Positions 54,000-63,910 of a stretch of 64,000 bases of DNA are shown piece by piece. The translations under genes and the position numbers were made by a program. Under the pieces are notes generated by a model. The model searched no databases. It was given only the letters and a program-made list of their open reading frames with translations, and had not been told where the DNA came from. How positions within the stretch are numbered: the first letter of the stretch is position 1; each line of letters begins with the position of its first letter. The DNA is from a bacterium (GTDB lineage Bacteria > Bacteroidota > Bacteroidia > Cytophagales > Cyclobacteriaceae), in contig JANSWY010000018.1 in the NCBI GenBank assembly GCA_024743255.1, positions 1 to 64,000 on the forward strand. Direction: 5' to 3'.

Positions 54000-55466
54000 T
54001 TAATCGATTCCGTTAAAAAGTCTATTCCAACGTATCTTGCTCAAGAAGCTCTTGTTAGGGTCTAATGAAAGCCAGATAAATGCGGCTTCTCCAACTACAT
54101 ATTCCTCCGGAACAAATCCCCAATATCTGGAATCCAAAGAATTGTGTCTGTTGTCTCCCATCATGAAGTAATAATTCTGTTGGAAAGTGTATTCCTTGAA
54201 TTCAACACCACCAATTAACATCTTATCTTTTGTGAATTGAAGATCTTCAATTCCTTCATAATCTGTAATTGTTGATTGGTATAAACTGATGTTTTCTGGA
54301 GTCATTTGAATAGTTACATCTCTACCCGGAATTAACAGTGGACCATAGTTATCGTTATTCCAGTTTCTTGTCACATCTCCATAGTCAATTGGGAATATTC
54401 TAGCTTCTTTATTTCCGGCAGACTTCATATTAAGTTGAACAGCCTTAACGAAATCATATGATTCCAGAATCTCAGCATTTTTAGGAGTAGTGTGAATGAA
54501 GTAAGTTACACCATTTTCATTATTTGATATGATGCTGTATTCAGATATGTTAAGCTTTTCAAAGTTCCTATCTCTGATTGTACTTGAAGCAAACACTGTG
54601 TAGCTAAATTGCATCAACTCCGGGTTTTCACCTTTTTCTCCATTGATATAAATCTGGGTGTCCTTAATTTCTAAAACATCACCAGGTACAGCAACACATC
54701 TTTTGATATAATGAGTTTTTAAATCGGCAGGGTGGAAGTCGCCATCATTCCTGCGATTAAACCCATCATCCACCGGATAGTTAAATACCACAACATCGTT
54801 TCTTTCAACAAAACCAAATCCAGGGAATCTGTACTGAGGAAGTTGAATGGCTGTGCTGTAAGAATTCCAATCTGTTCCCCATACTTTTTGATGAGTAAGA
54901 GGGAACTGTAATGGTGTTTGAGGAGTTCTTGGGCCGTAATTGATTTTACTAACAAATAGGAAGTCTCCAACAAGTAAGGAGTTTTCCATAGATGGAGTTG
55001 GAATCGTGAACGCTTCCATAAATGCCCATCTGATTAATGTAGCAGCAAATATTGCGAAAGAGATTGCCTCAATCCATTCTCTTGAACTACTTTTCTTCAA
55101 TTCTGGTAAGGAATCAAGAGTGCCCAGATAAGTCACGTCTTTTTTGAATCCTATATAAGGCAAGTAGATGAATGAAAACGTCAATCCCAGTGTGTAGTCC
55201 TTAAGCTTTGATTTCCCGAAACACCTTAACAAATCCACATAGATTCCAACTGAAATGATTAAACCAATCACTGGAACAAATAGTAGAAGGAACCACCATG
55301 ATGGTCTCCCAGTGATCTTCATCATTACATAAAGATTTAAATAAGGTACGAAAGCTTGCCATGCTGGCATTTCGGCCTTTTTAAATAACATGTACAGACC
55401 AATAGTCTGAGCAATGTAAAATGGAAAGGTAATTACGAATAAGTATAAGAAATATATTTCGTCCAT
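54000..55466 (-). CDS. lepB: Signal peptidase I with N-terminal membrane domain
   Basis: 488 residues, long for the family. Residues ~1-115 form a DUF5684-like membrane domain ([20 protein letters not shown]); then the S26 protease: nucleophile Ser159 in [16 protein letters not shown], general-base Lys255 in [15 protein letters not shown], box E in [16 protein letters not shown] large insertion (~300-410) lies between the two catalytic boxes. Cleaves signal peptides of exported proteins. Upstream neighbours dapB, DUF5683 and parB follow the order usual in Bacteroidota. Confidence 0.95.
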   Translation of the reverse strand: MDEIYFLYLFVITFPFYIAQTIGLYMLFKKAEMPAWQAFVPYLNLYVMMKITGRPSWWFLLLFVPVIGLIISVGIYVDLLRCFGKSKLKDYTLGLTFSFIYLPYIGFKKDVTYLGTLDSLPELKKSSSREWIEAISFAIFAATLIRWAFMEAFTIPTPSMENSLLVGDFLFVSKINYGPRTPQTPLQFPLTHQKVWGTDWNSYSTAIQLPQYRFPGFGFVERNDVVVFNYPVDDGFNRRNDGDFHPADLKTHYIKRCVAVPGDVLEIKDTQIYINGEKGENPELMQFSYTVFASSTIRDRNFEKLNISEYSIISNNENGVTYFIHTTPKNAEILESYDFVKAVQLNMKSAGNKEARIFPIDYGDVTRNWNNDNYGPLLIPGRDVTIQMTPENISLYQSTITDYEGIEDLQFTKDKMLIGGVEFKEYTFQQNYYFMMGDNRHNSLDSRYWGFVPEEYVVGEAAFIWLSLDPNKSFLSKIRWNRLFNGID

Positions 55467-55504
55467 TGCTTAATGAATTTTGCGCAATTTAAGATTTTAT
55501 TTGA

Positions 55505-56224
55505 TTAATCCAGCTGCAAGAAGTCTTGCATGGTTAAAATACCTTTTTGGTTGCTTACCCACTCTGCTACAACCACAGCACCAAGAGCAAAACTATCCCT
55601 GGTATGAGCAGTATGTTTGATCTCAATTTCATCCATCTCCGATTTGTATTTTACGGTATGAGTGCCTGGTACTTCTCCTTCTCTGAAACTGATGATTTCT
55701 AACTCCTCATCATTATTCTTGGTTTCGTTTACCCAGCTTTTTTTGAGATCATTATTATCGATAACTCCTTCTGCCAATGTAATAGCCGTGCCGGAAGGAG
55801 AGTCTAATTTATGAGTGTGATGAATCTCTTCCATTATAGGCTCATAGCTTTTATGTGGATTCATCATTCTGGCAAGTCTCCGGTTCAATTCAAAGAAAAG
55901 ATTTACGCCAAGACTGTAATTTGAAGCATACAGAAACGTACCGTCATTTTGTTTGCATAACTCCACAAGCTCATCAAATTTATCTAACCAGCCTGTAGTA
56001 CCAGATATCACTTTTATACCTTTTTCAATACATATTTTAAGATTGTCAAAAGCTGATTCTGGTCTTGTGAATTCTATTGCGACATCTACTTCAGAAGCGT
56101 CCACATTAGATAATTCTGCCATATTCTGCACATCAATTTTACCGACAATCTGATGGCCTCTCTCAGTAGCTAATCTTTCTATGGCTTGACCCATTCTGCC
56201 ATATCCGATCAAAAGAATTTTCAT
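55505..56224 (-). CDS. dapB: 4-hydroxy-tetrahydrodipicolinate reductase
   Basis: Second step of the diaminopimelate/lysine pathway. 239 residues from the ATG at 56224 (MKILLIGYGRMGQAIERLAT, the NAD(P)-binding loop); a longer frame reaches into the DUF5683 gene and is not needed. Core motifs ISGTTGW, NYSLGVNLFFELN, EEIHHTHKLDSPSGTA. Starts 10 bases after the preceding stop. Confidence 0.96.
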   Translation of the reverse strand: MKILLIGYGRMGQAIERLATERGHQIVGKIDVQNMAELSNVDASEVDVAIEFTRPESAFDNLKICIEKGIKVISGTTGWLDKFDELVELCKQNDGTFLYASNYSLGVNLFFELNRRLARMMNPHKSYEPIMEEIHHTHKLDSPSGTAITLAEGVIDNNDLKKSWVNETKNNDEELEIISFREGEVPGTHTVKYKSEMDEIEIKHTAHTRDSFALGAVVVAEWVSNQKGILTMQDFLQLD

Positions 56225-56234
56225 AAAAGAATAT

Positions 56235-56822
56235 TTAGAACTTAAGTGAAAGAGATAGTCCAACATTGTTGGCTCCAGTTGGCATCTCCTGCATTGAAGG
56301 GCGTAAACTTAGCGACAGTTCTTCATTAATTGCAAATTCTTCCAAATGTGCCGAAATATGAGCATCTGCTATGTTGAGCAAATACGCGACAGCCGCAATG
56401 ATTATCAGGAAGTCTCTGTCTCTTCTGAACCGTTCTTGTCTAGATTCTAATGTTGTTTCTGATAAATTTTCAAACCGATTAATGGTTGCATCATTGCCAT
56501 CTGTTGCAGCAATCAGTGAGTTTCTTAAGCTTTGGTAGTAGCTGTGGTTGTAATTGATATAGTATCCAATTGTAAAACCTGCTCCAAAAATGATAGGTAG
56601 CTTCCAATACTGCTTATTATAAACTTGTCCCAACCCAGGTAAAATCGCAGACATCAAAGCAGCCTTATCCGGATCTAAAGTAGAGATTTCAGTGAACAGT
56701 TCAGGTTCATCACCATACTCAGAAGGGTAGAGGGAGTCTAATTCCAACGTTTGTCCGAAACTGGAAAAACCACTTAATAAACAAATTACAATGCTAAATG
56801 CTAATAACTTTATTGATTTCAT
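56235..56822 (-). CDS. DUF5683 family membrane protein
   Basis: 195 residues: signal peptide (1-23), motif SAILPGLGQVYNKQYWKLPI with two short hydrophobic segments, then a helical/acidic tail. The family is confined to Bacteroidota and regularly sits between parB and dapB; function unknown. Its start ATG overlaps the parB stop by one base. Confidence 0.88.
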   Translation of the reverse strand: MKSIKLLAFSIVICLLSGFSSFGQTLELDSLYPSEYGDEPELFTEISTLDPDKAALMSAILPGLGQVYNKQYWKLPIIFGAGFTIGYYINYNHSYYQSLRNSLIAATDGNDATINRFENLSETTLESRQERFRRDRDFLIIIAAVAYLLNIADAHISAHLEEFAINEELSLSLRPSMQEMPTGANNVGLSLSLKF

Positions 56823-57706
56823 TACATCTCTAGAATGTCAAGAATTCTATTTAGGTCGTCTGTAGAAATAAATGGGATCTTAATTTCGCCCTTGTTATTA
56901 ACGTCTGAATTGATTTTTATTTTAGTGCCAAAGTGAGAAGACAACTTATCCTGAAGTTTGATAATCTCGTAAGATGGTTCTTGCTTAGGTTTAGCAGGTG
57001 TTGCCGGCTTAACCATTTGTCTTACAAGCTCCTCTACCTTCCTCACAGAAAGATCATTTTCAATAATCTGTTTTGCGATATCTAATTGTAGATCCACATT
57101 GTCGATATTGATAATAGCTCTTGCATGGCCCATAGATAGTTTTCCATCTCTTAGCGCAATTTGGATATCCGGTGGTAGCTTAAGTAGTCTTAGATAATTG
57201 TTTACTGTAGCTCTTTTCTTACCAACTCTGTCTCCTAGTTCTTCCTGCTTTAGATCACATTCTGCAAGTAGTCTTTGATAACTAAGTGCAATTTCAATGG
57301 CATTAAGATTCTCTCTTTGGATATTCTCTATCAGTGCCATTTCCAACATCTGCTGGTCATCGGCTTTTCTGATATATGCAGGAATTTTTTCAAGACCAGC
57401 AAGTTTTGATGCCTGAGTTCTTCTCTCTCCTGATATTAACTGATAGCTATTTTCACTCAGCTGCCTTACAGTAATAGGCTGAATGATACCTTGTACTTTG
57501 ATAGATTCGCTAAGTTCCTCCAGAGCTTCCTGATTGAAGTCCGTACGAGGTTGGAATGGATTCACCTCAATTGATGAAACCGGTATTTCGTTGATACCAC
57601 CTTTTGGAGCTGCACCAACTCCGCTTATTTTTTCTGGCTTGGAACTCCCTTGTTCGTCTAATAATGCACCTAACCCTCTTCCTAATCCAGTTCTCTTCTT
57701 TGCCAT
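56822..57706 (-). CDS. parB: Chromosome-partitioning protein ParB
   Basis: 294 residues: N-terminal ParA-contact peptide (KKRTGLGRGLGALL), CTP-binding domain with NPFQPRTDFNQEALEEL, GERR in LISGERRTQASKLAG, and ENIQREN; helix-turn-helix (GDRVGKKRATVNNYLRLLKL), and a C-terminal dimer domain. Binds parS, spreads with CTP and helps segregate origins. All CTP-contact motifs are intact. A parS site was looked for and not found in this window. Confidence 0.96.
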   Translation of the reverse strand: MAKKRTGLGRGLGALLDEQGSSKPEKISGVGAAPKGGINEIPVSSIEVNPFQPRTDFNQEALEELSESIKVQGIIQPITVRQLSENSYQLISGERRTQASKLAGLEKIPAYIRKADDQQMLEMALIENIQRENLNAIEIALSYQRLLAECDLKQEELGDRVGKKRATVNNYLRLLKLPPDIQIALRDGKLSMGHARAIINIDNVDLQLDIAKQIIENDLSVRKVEELVRQMVKPATPAKPKQEPSYEIIKLQDKLSSHFGTKIKINSDVNNKGEIKIPFISTDDLNRILDILEM

Positions 57707-57722
57707 AAATTAAATTCCTTTC

Positions 57723-58496
57723 TTATGCTTTTACCTCGTTTCTCTCCAATAGCTCTTTGGCAAGATTCAGGTAACTAATTGCCCCTTTACTGTCTGCATC
57801 ATGTGCAATGGCTGGCATACCAAAACTAGGGGATTCACTCAATTTGATATTTCTTGGGATCAGAGTCTTGAATACCATTGATTTGAAATGAGTATTGATT
57901 TCCTCTACAACCTGATTTGAAAGGTTAAGTCTCAAATCGTACATTGTAAGAAGAATTCCTTCGATCTCAAGATCTGGATTCAATCTTCCCTGAATGATTT
58001 TAATCGTGTTAAGGAGCTTACCAAGTCCTTCCAATGCAAAATACTCACACTGTACAGGAATGATGACCGAATTAGACGCTGTTAGTGCGTTAATGGTGAT
58101 AAGTCCAAGTGAAGGTGAGCAATCAATAATGATGTAGTCATATTGATCTGAAACTTTTGCAAGCACCTGCTTCATTTTCTCCTCCCGGTTCTCAATGTTA
58201 ACCATCTCGATCTCAGCACCAACAAGGTCGATGTGGGAGGGGATAATATCAAGGTATTCCAATTCAGAATTTACAATGCAGTCTTCAACATCCACTCCAT
58301 CTACCATGCATTCGTAAATACTGTTTTCTACTTCTTTCGGGTTTAGACCTAAACCAGAAGTTGCGTTTGCCTGTGGATCAGCATCAACAACTAAAGTTTT
58401 CATTTCTAAAGCTGCTAATGAAGCACCAAGATTAATCGAAGATGTTGTTTTACCTACACCACCTTTTTGATTTGCTATTGAAATTATTTTGCCCAT
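57723..58496 (-). CDS. parA: Chromosome-partitioning ATPase ParA (Soj)
   Basis: 257 residues: deviant Walker A ANQKGGVGKTTSSINLG, VVDADPQANATSGLG, DYIIIDCSPSLGL. Non-specific DNA-binding ATPase that moves ParB-bound origins. Start ATG at 58496; strong -7 element at 58550-58557. 16 bases before parB. Confidence 0.96.
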   Translation of the reverse strand: MGKIISIANQKGGVGKTTSSINLGASLAALEMKTLVVDADPQANATSGLGLNPKEVENSIYECMVDGVDVEDCIVNSELEYLDIIPSHIDLVGAEIEMVNIENREEKMKQVLAKVSDQYDYIIIDCSPSLGLITINALTASNSVIIPVQCEYFALEGLGKLLNTIKIIQGRLNPDLEIEGILLTMYDLRLNLSNQVVEEINTHFKSMVFKTLIPRNIKLSESPSFGMPAIAHDADSKGAISYLNLAKELLERNEVKA

Positions 58497-58549
58497 ACTG
58501 ATCTAACAATAATTGTATTCAAAAGTAACTCACTTTTTTTTCAGAATGA

Positions 58550-58557
58550 CAAATATA
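58550..58557 (-). promoter_or_regulatory. -7 promoter element for parA-parB
   Basis: TATATTTG on the minus strand is a full match to TAnnTTTG, 53 bases before the parA ATG. A TTG is present further upstream but at a longer distance than usual. Confidence 0.45.
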
Positions 58558-58604
58558 TGTTTTTAAATATAGAATTTGTACTGCAAAATTCAGATGCCAC
58601 CAAA

Positions 58605-58640
58605 TGTGCAAAACTTGTGCACAACCTGAAGTTATACACA
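58605..58640. other. Cluster of DnaA-box-like 9-mers, candidate origin
   Basis: Within 36 bases: TTATACACA (58632-58640, plus, full match to TTATNCACA), TTTTGCACA (58613-58605, minus, full match to TTWTNCACA), and the palindrome TTGTGCACAA (58615-58624), which gives TTGTGCACA on both strands with one mismatch. The surroundings are AT-rich. Candidate oriC or DnaA-responsive promoter. Confidence 0.4.
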
Positions 58641-58732
58641 TATTGAAACTAATTCATTGCATATAGCTAAATATTGGAAATTTCAATAAAGAGGGACTTC
58701 TACTGACAGATTGATTGGAATATCACTAATTG

Positions 58733-58812
58733 TAGTTCTTAGTTTATGGTTTTTAGTTCATAGTTCTTAGTTATTGCTAATTGTAAACTAAGAACTATGA
58801 ACCAAGAACTAT
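58733..58812. repeat. TAGTTCTTAGTT repeat cluster with 17-bp inverted repeat
   Basis: GTTCATAGTTCTTAGTT (58756-58772) and its exact reverse complement (58786-58802) flank a 13-base loop; further copies of the core occur at 58733 (plus) and about 58803-58812 (minus). It follows the yidC stop and may fold as a terminator-like hairpin in the yidC transcript, although no T-run follows. Confidence 0.65.
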
Positions 58813-58813
58813 T

Positions 58814-60646
58814 TTACTTTTTCTTTTTCTCTTTTCTAGCTTGCTCACTAGCTTTCATCGCCTCTTCAAGCCTTGACTGAAATTTAGACTTTTTCTTGTT
58901 GGCGTTCTTTTTCTTATTCTCTTCCATGATCGCTCGGATCTTGCCTTCATCAACAAACTTTCTGAATAACGCTATTTGTCCGAATGAAACGATGTTTGAA
59001 ACAAAATAATAGAATGTCAAACCTGAAGAGTAGCTGTTCAGGAAGAACAAGAACATAATTGGCATCACATATTGCATTGTCTTCATAGGTCCGGTTACTG
59101 AAGAGACCTGGCTATTCGACCATGTGTAAAGTATGGTTGAAGCTGTCATCAGAAGCGTGAAAAGACTCACGTGGTTACCATAGAACGAGCTTAACAATGG
59201 GATCTCAGCAGTCCATGAGAATATTGCATCATAGGTTGAAAGGTCATGTGCCCATAGGAACCCTTCTTGCCTTAACTCGATTGAGTTAGGGAAGAAATAG
59301 AACATAGAGAATAGAACTGGCATCTGAAGCACCATTGGAATACATCCACTCAAAGGATTGATTCCTGCTTTCTTATAAAGCTCCATGGTAGCTGCCTGAG
59401 TCTTTTGCATGTCTCCGTCATTGGCCTCTTTAATTTCGTCCAATTCAGGTTTTAAAACTCTCATTTTGGCCATCGACATGTGAGATTTATATGTCAATGG
59501 AGAAAGTAGCAATTTGATAAAAATCACCATGATGAAGATGATCAAACCGTAGCTTGAAATAAACCTTTCAAGGAATTGGAAGATTTCGATAATTAGGAAT
59601 CTATTGATGATCTTCAAAATACTCCATCCAAGGTCTACGTTTTCTCTAAATCCCGGAGCTACGTCCTTCAGGACTTTAAAGTTGTTTGGACCAAAGAAGA
59701 ACTTTCCGTCAAAACCGGTTCCTACAAAGTCATTTACAGGAAGGATCAATTTTGCTGTCATTGTTTTCACCGTAGTGGTGTCAGCTTCGTCAGTGGATTG
59801 GCTAATTGATCCTCCTTTGAATTTTGTATTTGCGATAATTCCGGATGTGAAGAATTTCTGGCTGAAAGAAACCCAATCAACTGATTGCTCAAACGTTTTA
59901 TCTTCGTTGTTGCTTCTGGAACCAAGGTCATCTACATCACCTTGCTCAGAGAATACAACAGTAGTTTTGTTTCTTGCCTGAGGTAGATCTTGTTCTACTT
60001 TTCTTAATTTGTCAAGCCAATTGAATTCCAAATCCTGAGGATCAATCAGGTTTGACATTCCAACTGCTTTTAGATTGTAACCAATCTCATAGCCGTTCTT
60101 GATTGTATAGATCTGCTGAATGCTTCTGTTTTCATCAAGTGCAGCGGTAAATATGATTGTTGTAGAGTCACCTTCAGTGATAGTTTTTGATGTGCTATTA
60201 GTAGCAAAATTCAGATTGTTTAAAGAAATTCTTCTTCCTGAGTGTCTGAATGCAACATCAATATTACTGCTCTCATCATTTACGAGAATCAATGGCTTCT
60301 GATCAAAGGTCTTAAACTCTTTCAATTCAACCTCTTTGATTTGACCACCTTTTGATCCAAATTGGATGGAGATGACATCATTGTCAATAGTAAGTGTCTT
60401 TTCTTCTTGTTCTAATGTAAGTGGTGCAAATACTCCGAATTGCGCATACGCCTCTGCTGATTTTACAGAATCTGGAACTTCAACCGGTTCCGTAATTACA
60501 TTAGTATTAACCTGGGGATCAACCAATGTTGTATCTTGATTTCCTCCAAGTGCTTCAGGTGGTGCTGGTTCTTCCACAAAAAATTGGAAATATACGGTCA
60601 ATAAGACCAACATAAGTACCAACCCAAATATCTGATTTCTATCCAT
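58814..60646 (-). CDS. yidC: Membrane protein insertase YidC
   Basis: Inserts and folds inner-membrane proteins, alone or with Sec. 610 residues: N-terminal membrane anchor (MDRNQIFGLVLMLVLLTVYF), large periplasmic beta domain (~75-340), then the conserved helical core with LLLSPLTYKSHMSMAKMRVL, INPLSGCIPMVLQMPVLFSM and a last helix SGLTFYYFVSNIVSFGQIAL; the tail is strongly basic, as in ribosome-binding YidC forms. 24 bases after pyrG; cotranscribed. Confidence 0.96.
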   Translation of the reverse strand: MDRNQIFGLVLMLVLLTVYFQFFVEEPAPPEALGGNQDTTLVDPQVNTNVITEPVEVPDSVKSAEAYAQFGVFAPLTLEQEEKTLTIDNDVISIQFGSKGGQIKEVELKEFKTFDQKPLILVNDESSNIDVAFRHSGRRISLNNLNFATNSTSKTITEGDSTTIIFTAALDENRSIQQIYTIKNGYEIGYNLKAVGMSNLIDPQDLEFNWLDKLRKVEQDLPQARNKTTVVFSEQGDVDDLGSRSNNEDKTFEQSVDWVSFSQKFFTSGIIANTKFKGGSISQSTDEADTTTVKTMTAKLILPVNDFVGTGFDGKFFFGPNNFKVLKDVAPGFRENVDLGWSILKIINRFLIIEIFQFLERFISSYGLIIFIMVIFIKLLLSPLTYKSHMSMAKMRVLKPELDEIKEANDGDMQKTQAATMELYKKAGINPLSGCIPMVLQMPVLFSMFYFFPNSIELRQEGFLWAHDLSTYDAIFSWTAEIPLLSSFYGNHVSLFTLLMTASTILYTWSNSQVSSVTGPMKTMQYVMPIMFLFFLNSYSSGLTFYYFVSNIVSFGQIALFRKFVDEGKIRAIMEENKKKNANKKKSKFQSRLEEAMKASEQARKEKKKK

Positions 60647-60670
60647 TTCTAAATAATTCTTTCTTCTTCT

Positions 60671-62296
60671 CTAGTCGTTAACCTTCTGTTTCTTTTGATC
60701 CATAGCTGCCTTGATGAATTTCACAAATAAAGGATGAGGATTCAATACCGTACTTTTTAATTCAGGATGGTATTGGGTTCCTACAAACCAAGGGTGATCC
60801 TTTAACTCAATGATTTCCACCAAATTAGTATCTGGATTTTTTCCGGATGCAATCATACCAGCTTTTTCAAACTGCTCCAAATACTTATTGTTAAATTCGT
60901 ATCTATGCCTGTGTCTTTCTTGAATTTTTGAGTGATTATACGCTGAATAAGCCTTTGATCCTTTAGCTAACTCACATGTATAGGCTCCTAATCTCATTGT
61001 ACCACCCATAGCAGTGATATTCTTTTGGTCCTCCATCATGTCGATAACAGGATTAGGAGATTCCGTATCAATTTCTGTAGAACAAGCATCTTCCAGTCCA
61101 AGAACGTTTCTGGCAAATTCTATACTTGCGCATTGCATTCCCAAACAAATCCCAAAGAATGGAATCTTATTCTCACGCACATATTTAACTGCGGTGATCT
61201 TACCTTCAATTCCTCTTTCACCAAATCCTGGAGCTACTAATACTCCATTCATCTCACCAAGTAATTTGTCTACATTGGTTTCATCAATCTCTTCTGACTG
61301 AATCCATGTAAGATGAACTTTGCACTCATTTGCTGCACCAGCGTGAATAAATGATTCTGCAATGGACTTATAGGCATCTTTTAACTCAACATATTTACCA
61401 ACAAGAGCAATTTTTACATCGTTAGTTGGGTTTTTGAGTTTACCTAAGAATCCTTTCCAGTTATCAATGATTGGCTCTTTCTTGTGAGATATTTTAAGCT
61501 TGGAAAGAACTCTTTCATCCAGCTTTTCTTTTCTCATTAAAAGAGGAACATCATATATGGTTTCTGCATCTTTCGCTTCAATTACCGAGTTCATTGGAAC
61601 GTTGCAGAATAGTGCTAATTTCTTTCTTATGTCATTTGGTAGAGGCATTTCTGATCTACAAACCAAAATATCTGGTTGAATACCTGCTTCCAAAAGTTGT
61701 TTTACTGAATGCTGAGTTGGTTTAGTTTTTAGCTCACCCGCTGCTGCAAGGTAAGGAACAAGTGTAAGGTGAATTGAAACGAAGTTATTTGGTCCCAATT
61801 CAAATCTCGCCTGTCTTACTGCTTCTACAAATGGTAGTGACTCAATATCACCAACGCAACCACCAATCTCCGTAATGACAAAATCATACTCTCCAGTTTC
61901 CCCAAGTTTGTAGAAACTCTTTTTGATTTCATCTGTGATATGTGGCACAACCTGAACCGTTTTTCCCAGAAACTCACCCTGACGTTCCTTGGTAATTACA
62001 TTATAATAGATTCGTCCTGTTGTGACGTTATTAGCCTGAGAAGTAGGAATGTTCAAAAACCGTTCATAATGTCCCAGGTCAAGATCAGTTTCAGCTCCGT
62101 CATCCGTTACATAGCATTCGCCATGTTCATATGGATTTAGAGTTCCTGGATCTATGTTGATGTAAGGGTCAAATTTCTGGATTGTCACTGAATATCCGCG
62201 AGCCTGAATAAGCTTAGCCAGTGATGCTGATATGATTCCTTTTCCAAGTGAAGATGTTACACCGCCCGTAACAAAGATGTATTTTGTAGAAGCCAT
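60671..62296 (-). CDS. pyrG: CTP synthase
   Basis: Makes CTP from UTP with glutamine. 541 residues: synthase domain ([32 protein letters not shown]) and class I glutaminase domain with nucleophile Cys in [18 protein letters not shown] and the His/Glu pair in [10 protein letters not shown]. First gene of pyrG-yidC. Next to parAB, whose ParB uses CTP as cofactor; the adjacency may be coincidental. Confidence 0.97.
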   Translation of the reverse strand: MASTKYIFVTGGVTSSLGKGIISASLAKLIQARGYSVTIQKFDPYINIDPGTLNPYEHGECYVTDDGAETDLDLGHYERFLNIPTSQANNVTTGRIYYNVITKERQGEFLGKTVQVVPHITDEIKKSFYKLGETGEYDFVITEIGGCVGDIESLPFVEAVRQARFELGPNNFVSIHLTLVPYLAAAGELKTKPTQHSVKQLLEAGIQPDILVCRSEMPLPNDIRKKLALFCNVPMNSVIEAKDAETIYDVPLLMRKEKLDERVLSKLKISHKKEPIIDNWKGFLGKLKNPTNDVKIALVGKYVELKDAYKSIAESFIHAGAANECKVHLTWIQSEEIDETNVDKLLGEMNGVLVAPGFGERGIEGKITAVKYVRENKIPFFGICLGMQCASIEFARNVLGLEDACSTEIDTESPNPVIDMMEDQKNITAMGGTMRLGAYTCELAKGSKAYSAYNHSKIQERHRHRYEFNNKYLEQFEKAGMIASGKNPDTNLVEIIELKDHPWFVGTQYHPELKSTVLNPHPLFVKFIKAAMDQKKQKVND

Positions 62297-62755
62297 TAAT
62301 TAGGTAATATTTCTTTGATATACGGGATGCAAAGTTAGAGATATAAATACTAAATCGTACTAACCAGACGGAATTAAATTGAGAAATATTTTATTGGTTG
62401 GAGTGAGTTGCGGGTTGCGGGTTTGCGAGTTGAGAGTTTTGAGTTAGGAATTGGGTTGAATGACCCGTTTGTTTGGGTGGTTTTTGTGACTGTTGTCAGT
62501 TGACAGTAAACAGTTGGTCAGTGGACAAGTTTAGGATTTAGATATTCCGATTTAGGGTTTTATAAGCGAGTTACGGGTTGCGAGTTAGGGTATTTAGTTG
62601 CTTTCGATGGGTGAGCATTTGTAAATCTGTTGAAGCAGCTGTTGGCGGCTGATAGTTTTTGGGGTAGGGTTGTAGAAGTTAGCAGTTGACTGTTGACAGT
62701 TTGTACAGTTGTGGTAGTTTAGGATTTAGTTATTCTGATTTAGGGTTTGTAATAA
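62297..62755. repeat. Repeat-rich spacer between pyrG and the next gene
   Basis: 459 bases, no gene. Near pyrG is its promoter (62330-62337). From about 62400 on the sequence is made of degenerate direct repeats: a 32-base unit GTTTAGGATTTAG.. at 62529-62560 and 62717-62748 (2 differences), each preceded by a GACTGTTG/ACAGTTG element (62488 and 62688), and GTTGCGGGTTTGCGAGTT-like units at about 62408-62435 and 62568-62592. Confidence 0.6.
62330..62337 (-). promoter_or_regulatory. -7 promoter element for pyrG-yidC
   Basis: TAACTTTG on the minus strand matches all fixed positions of TAnnTTTG, 33 bases before the pyrG ATG; a TTTAG sits near -33 instead of TTG. Confidence 0.45.
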
Positions 62756-63883
62756 CTAGTTCTTGATTGGAATAGAATAAGAGAGATTGATACCAAAGAA
62801 TCCTGTGTTTTCAATGTCAAAGGAGATGGTTCTATTGGTTTCATTTATTGTGTCGATAACATCCCTGAGACGATCGTATTGCTCTGCAAGTGTAGTTATT
62901 GGTTCCTCAAATTCACTGATTGTCCCCAAGACAAGATTCTCTGGGATAATGTAAGTGTAACTCAGGGTGACATTAAATTGATCACTGAACTCAAGAATGA
63001 TAGGTAGTGAAAATGCTGTACTTGTAAGACCAAAAGTTGTGTTCTCCACAAAATCAACACCTTCTAAAATGGTTCTTGCAAGGATTATCCTATCTCCGTC
63101 ATAATATTCATCTGCAATTTCCTGAGGTACTCGTCTTCCAAAAATGGCCAGTCTTTCAATCTCAGTTAGGTTAACCAGGGCTTCTTGATACCAAATGCTT
63201 TTAATGTAAGTCTCTGAAAAACCTGAGTACAAAAGATTGGGATTTGCGTAGCTTAAACTGATGATGGGAAATATGGATACTGATTTAAAGAATAGGAAAT
63301 CCGGTTTAGTGAGGAACATTGAGATGGAAGGCATCAACATGTTAGATGATTGGTCGCCAAAGTAACGACTATAGGAAAGGCTTGCCGAAAATCTTTTGAT
63401 ATTGTAAGTCCCTGAAAAATTTAGTGAGTTCTCTAAAGGATTTTCCGTGTCCACATAAATTTGTCTCATGTAGGAGGCTGAATAATTCCACTTGGTTCCA
63501 ATATTTCCCATATAGCCAAGAGATAAATTATGAAGAAAGTATTGTGGGTCTGAGTCGCTACTGAAATAACCGGTGTAATTAGCAAATGCTCCTGATTTGT
63601 GATAGAAACTTAGAGATGGGTTTAATCCATATTGATCAATGCCTAATGTTTGCCCTGCAGTCACAACCTGGCTAGTGTAACCAAATCCTATATTGATTTC
63701 TGTTTGGGGTTCATCGAGTTGCAACAAGCTATCCAGGAGCTCTTCATCAAGCAAATCCATTATTCCGAAGGAGTCAAGCTGCATTTCCAGTGCAGCTAGT
63801 TCAGCTTCTAGTTCTTCCAGGGTTTGGGAGTAGGAGATGCTGGAGGTGAAAATTAGTGCTATGTAAAATAGCCTTTTGAGCAT
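62756..63883 (-). CDS. Outer-membrane beta-barrel protein of unknown function
   Basis: 375 residues. Signal peptide MLKRLFYIALIFTSSISYSQ, then an acidic Leu/Glu-rich coiled segment (LEELEAELAALEMQLDSFGI) and 12-16 amphipathic beta strands with Tyr/Asn-rich turns, ending in the typical terminal strand GINLSYSIPIKN. No enzyme motif. Similar barrel proteins of Cytophagales have no assigned role. It stands alone between the repeat-rich spacer and the window end. Confidence 0.75.
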   Translation of the reverse strand: MLKRLFYIALIFTSSISYSQTLEELEAELAALEMQLDSFGIMDLLDEELLDSLLQLDEPQTEINIGFGYTSQVVTAGQTLGIDQYGLNPSLSFYHKSGAFANYTGYFSSDSDPQYFLHNLSLGYMGNIGTKWNYSASYMRQIYVDTENPLENSLNFSGTYNIKRFSASLSYSRYFGDQSSNMLMPSISMFLTKPDFLFFKSVSIFPIISLSYANPNLLYSGFSETYIKSIWYQEALVNLTEIERLAIFGRRVPQEIADEYYDGDRIILARTILEGVDFVENTTFGLTSTAFSLPIILEFSDQFNVTLSYTYIIPENLVLGTISEFEEPITTLAEQYDRLRDVIDTINETNRTISFDIENTGFFGINLSYSIPIKN

Positions 63884-63910
63884 AGTGTTGGTTTAATCTT
63901 TAAACGGGAA

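Larger units (their letters stand above)
58497..58813. other. parA-yidC spacer: promoter, DnaA-box cluster, inverted repeat
   Basis: 317 bases without a gene. From left to right (minus-strand parA to yidC end): the parA -7 element (58550-58557), an AT-rich stretch, a cluster of DnaA-like 9-mers (58605-58640), another AT-rich stretch, then repeats of the TAGTTCTTAGTT family forming a 17-bp perfect inverted repeat (58756-58802). Confidence 0.7.

Noticed and set aside
56225-56266. Upstream extension of dapB
   Set aside because: Runs into the DUF5683 gene and precedes the first strand of the nucleotide-binding fold by 14 unrelated residues.
59164-59180. Possible parS site (CACGTG core) inside yidC
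   Set aside because: Flanks of the CACGTG do not match the TGTTTCACGTGAAACA consensus; the other CACGTG (in gltB, near 11550) also fails. No parS found in the window.
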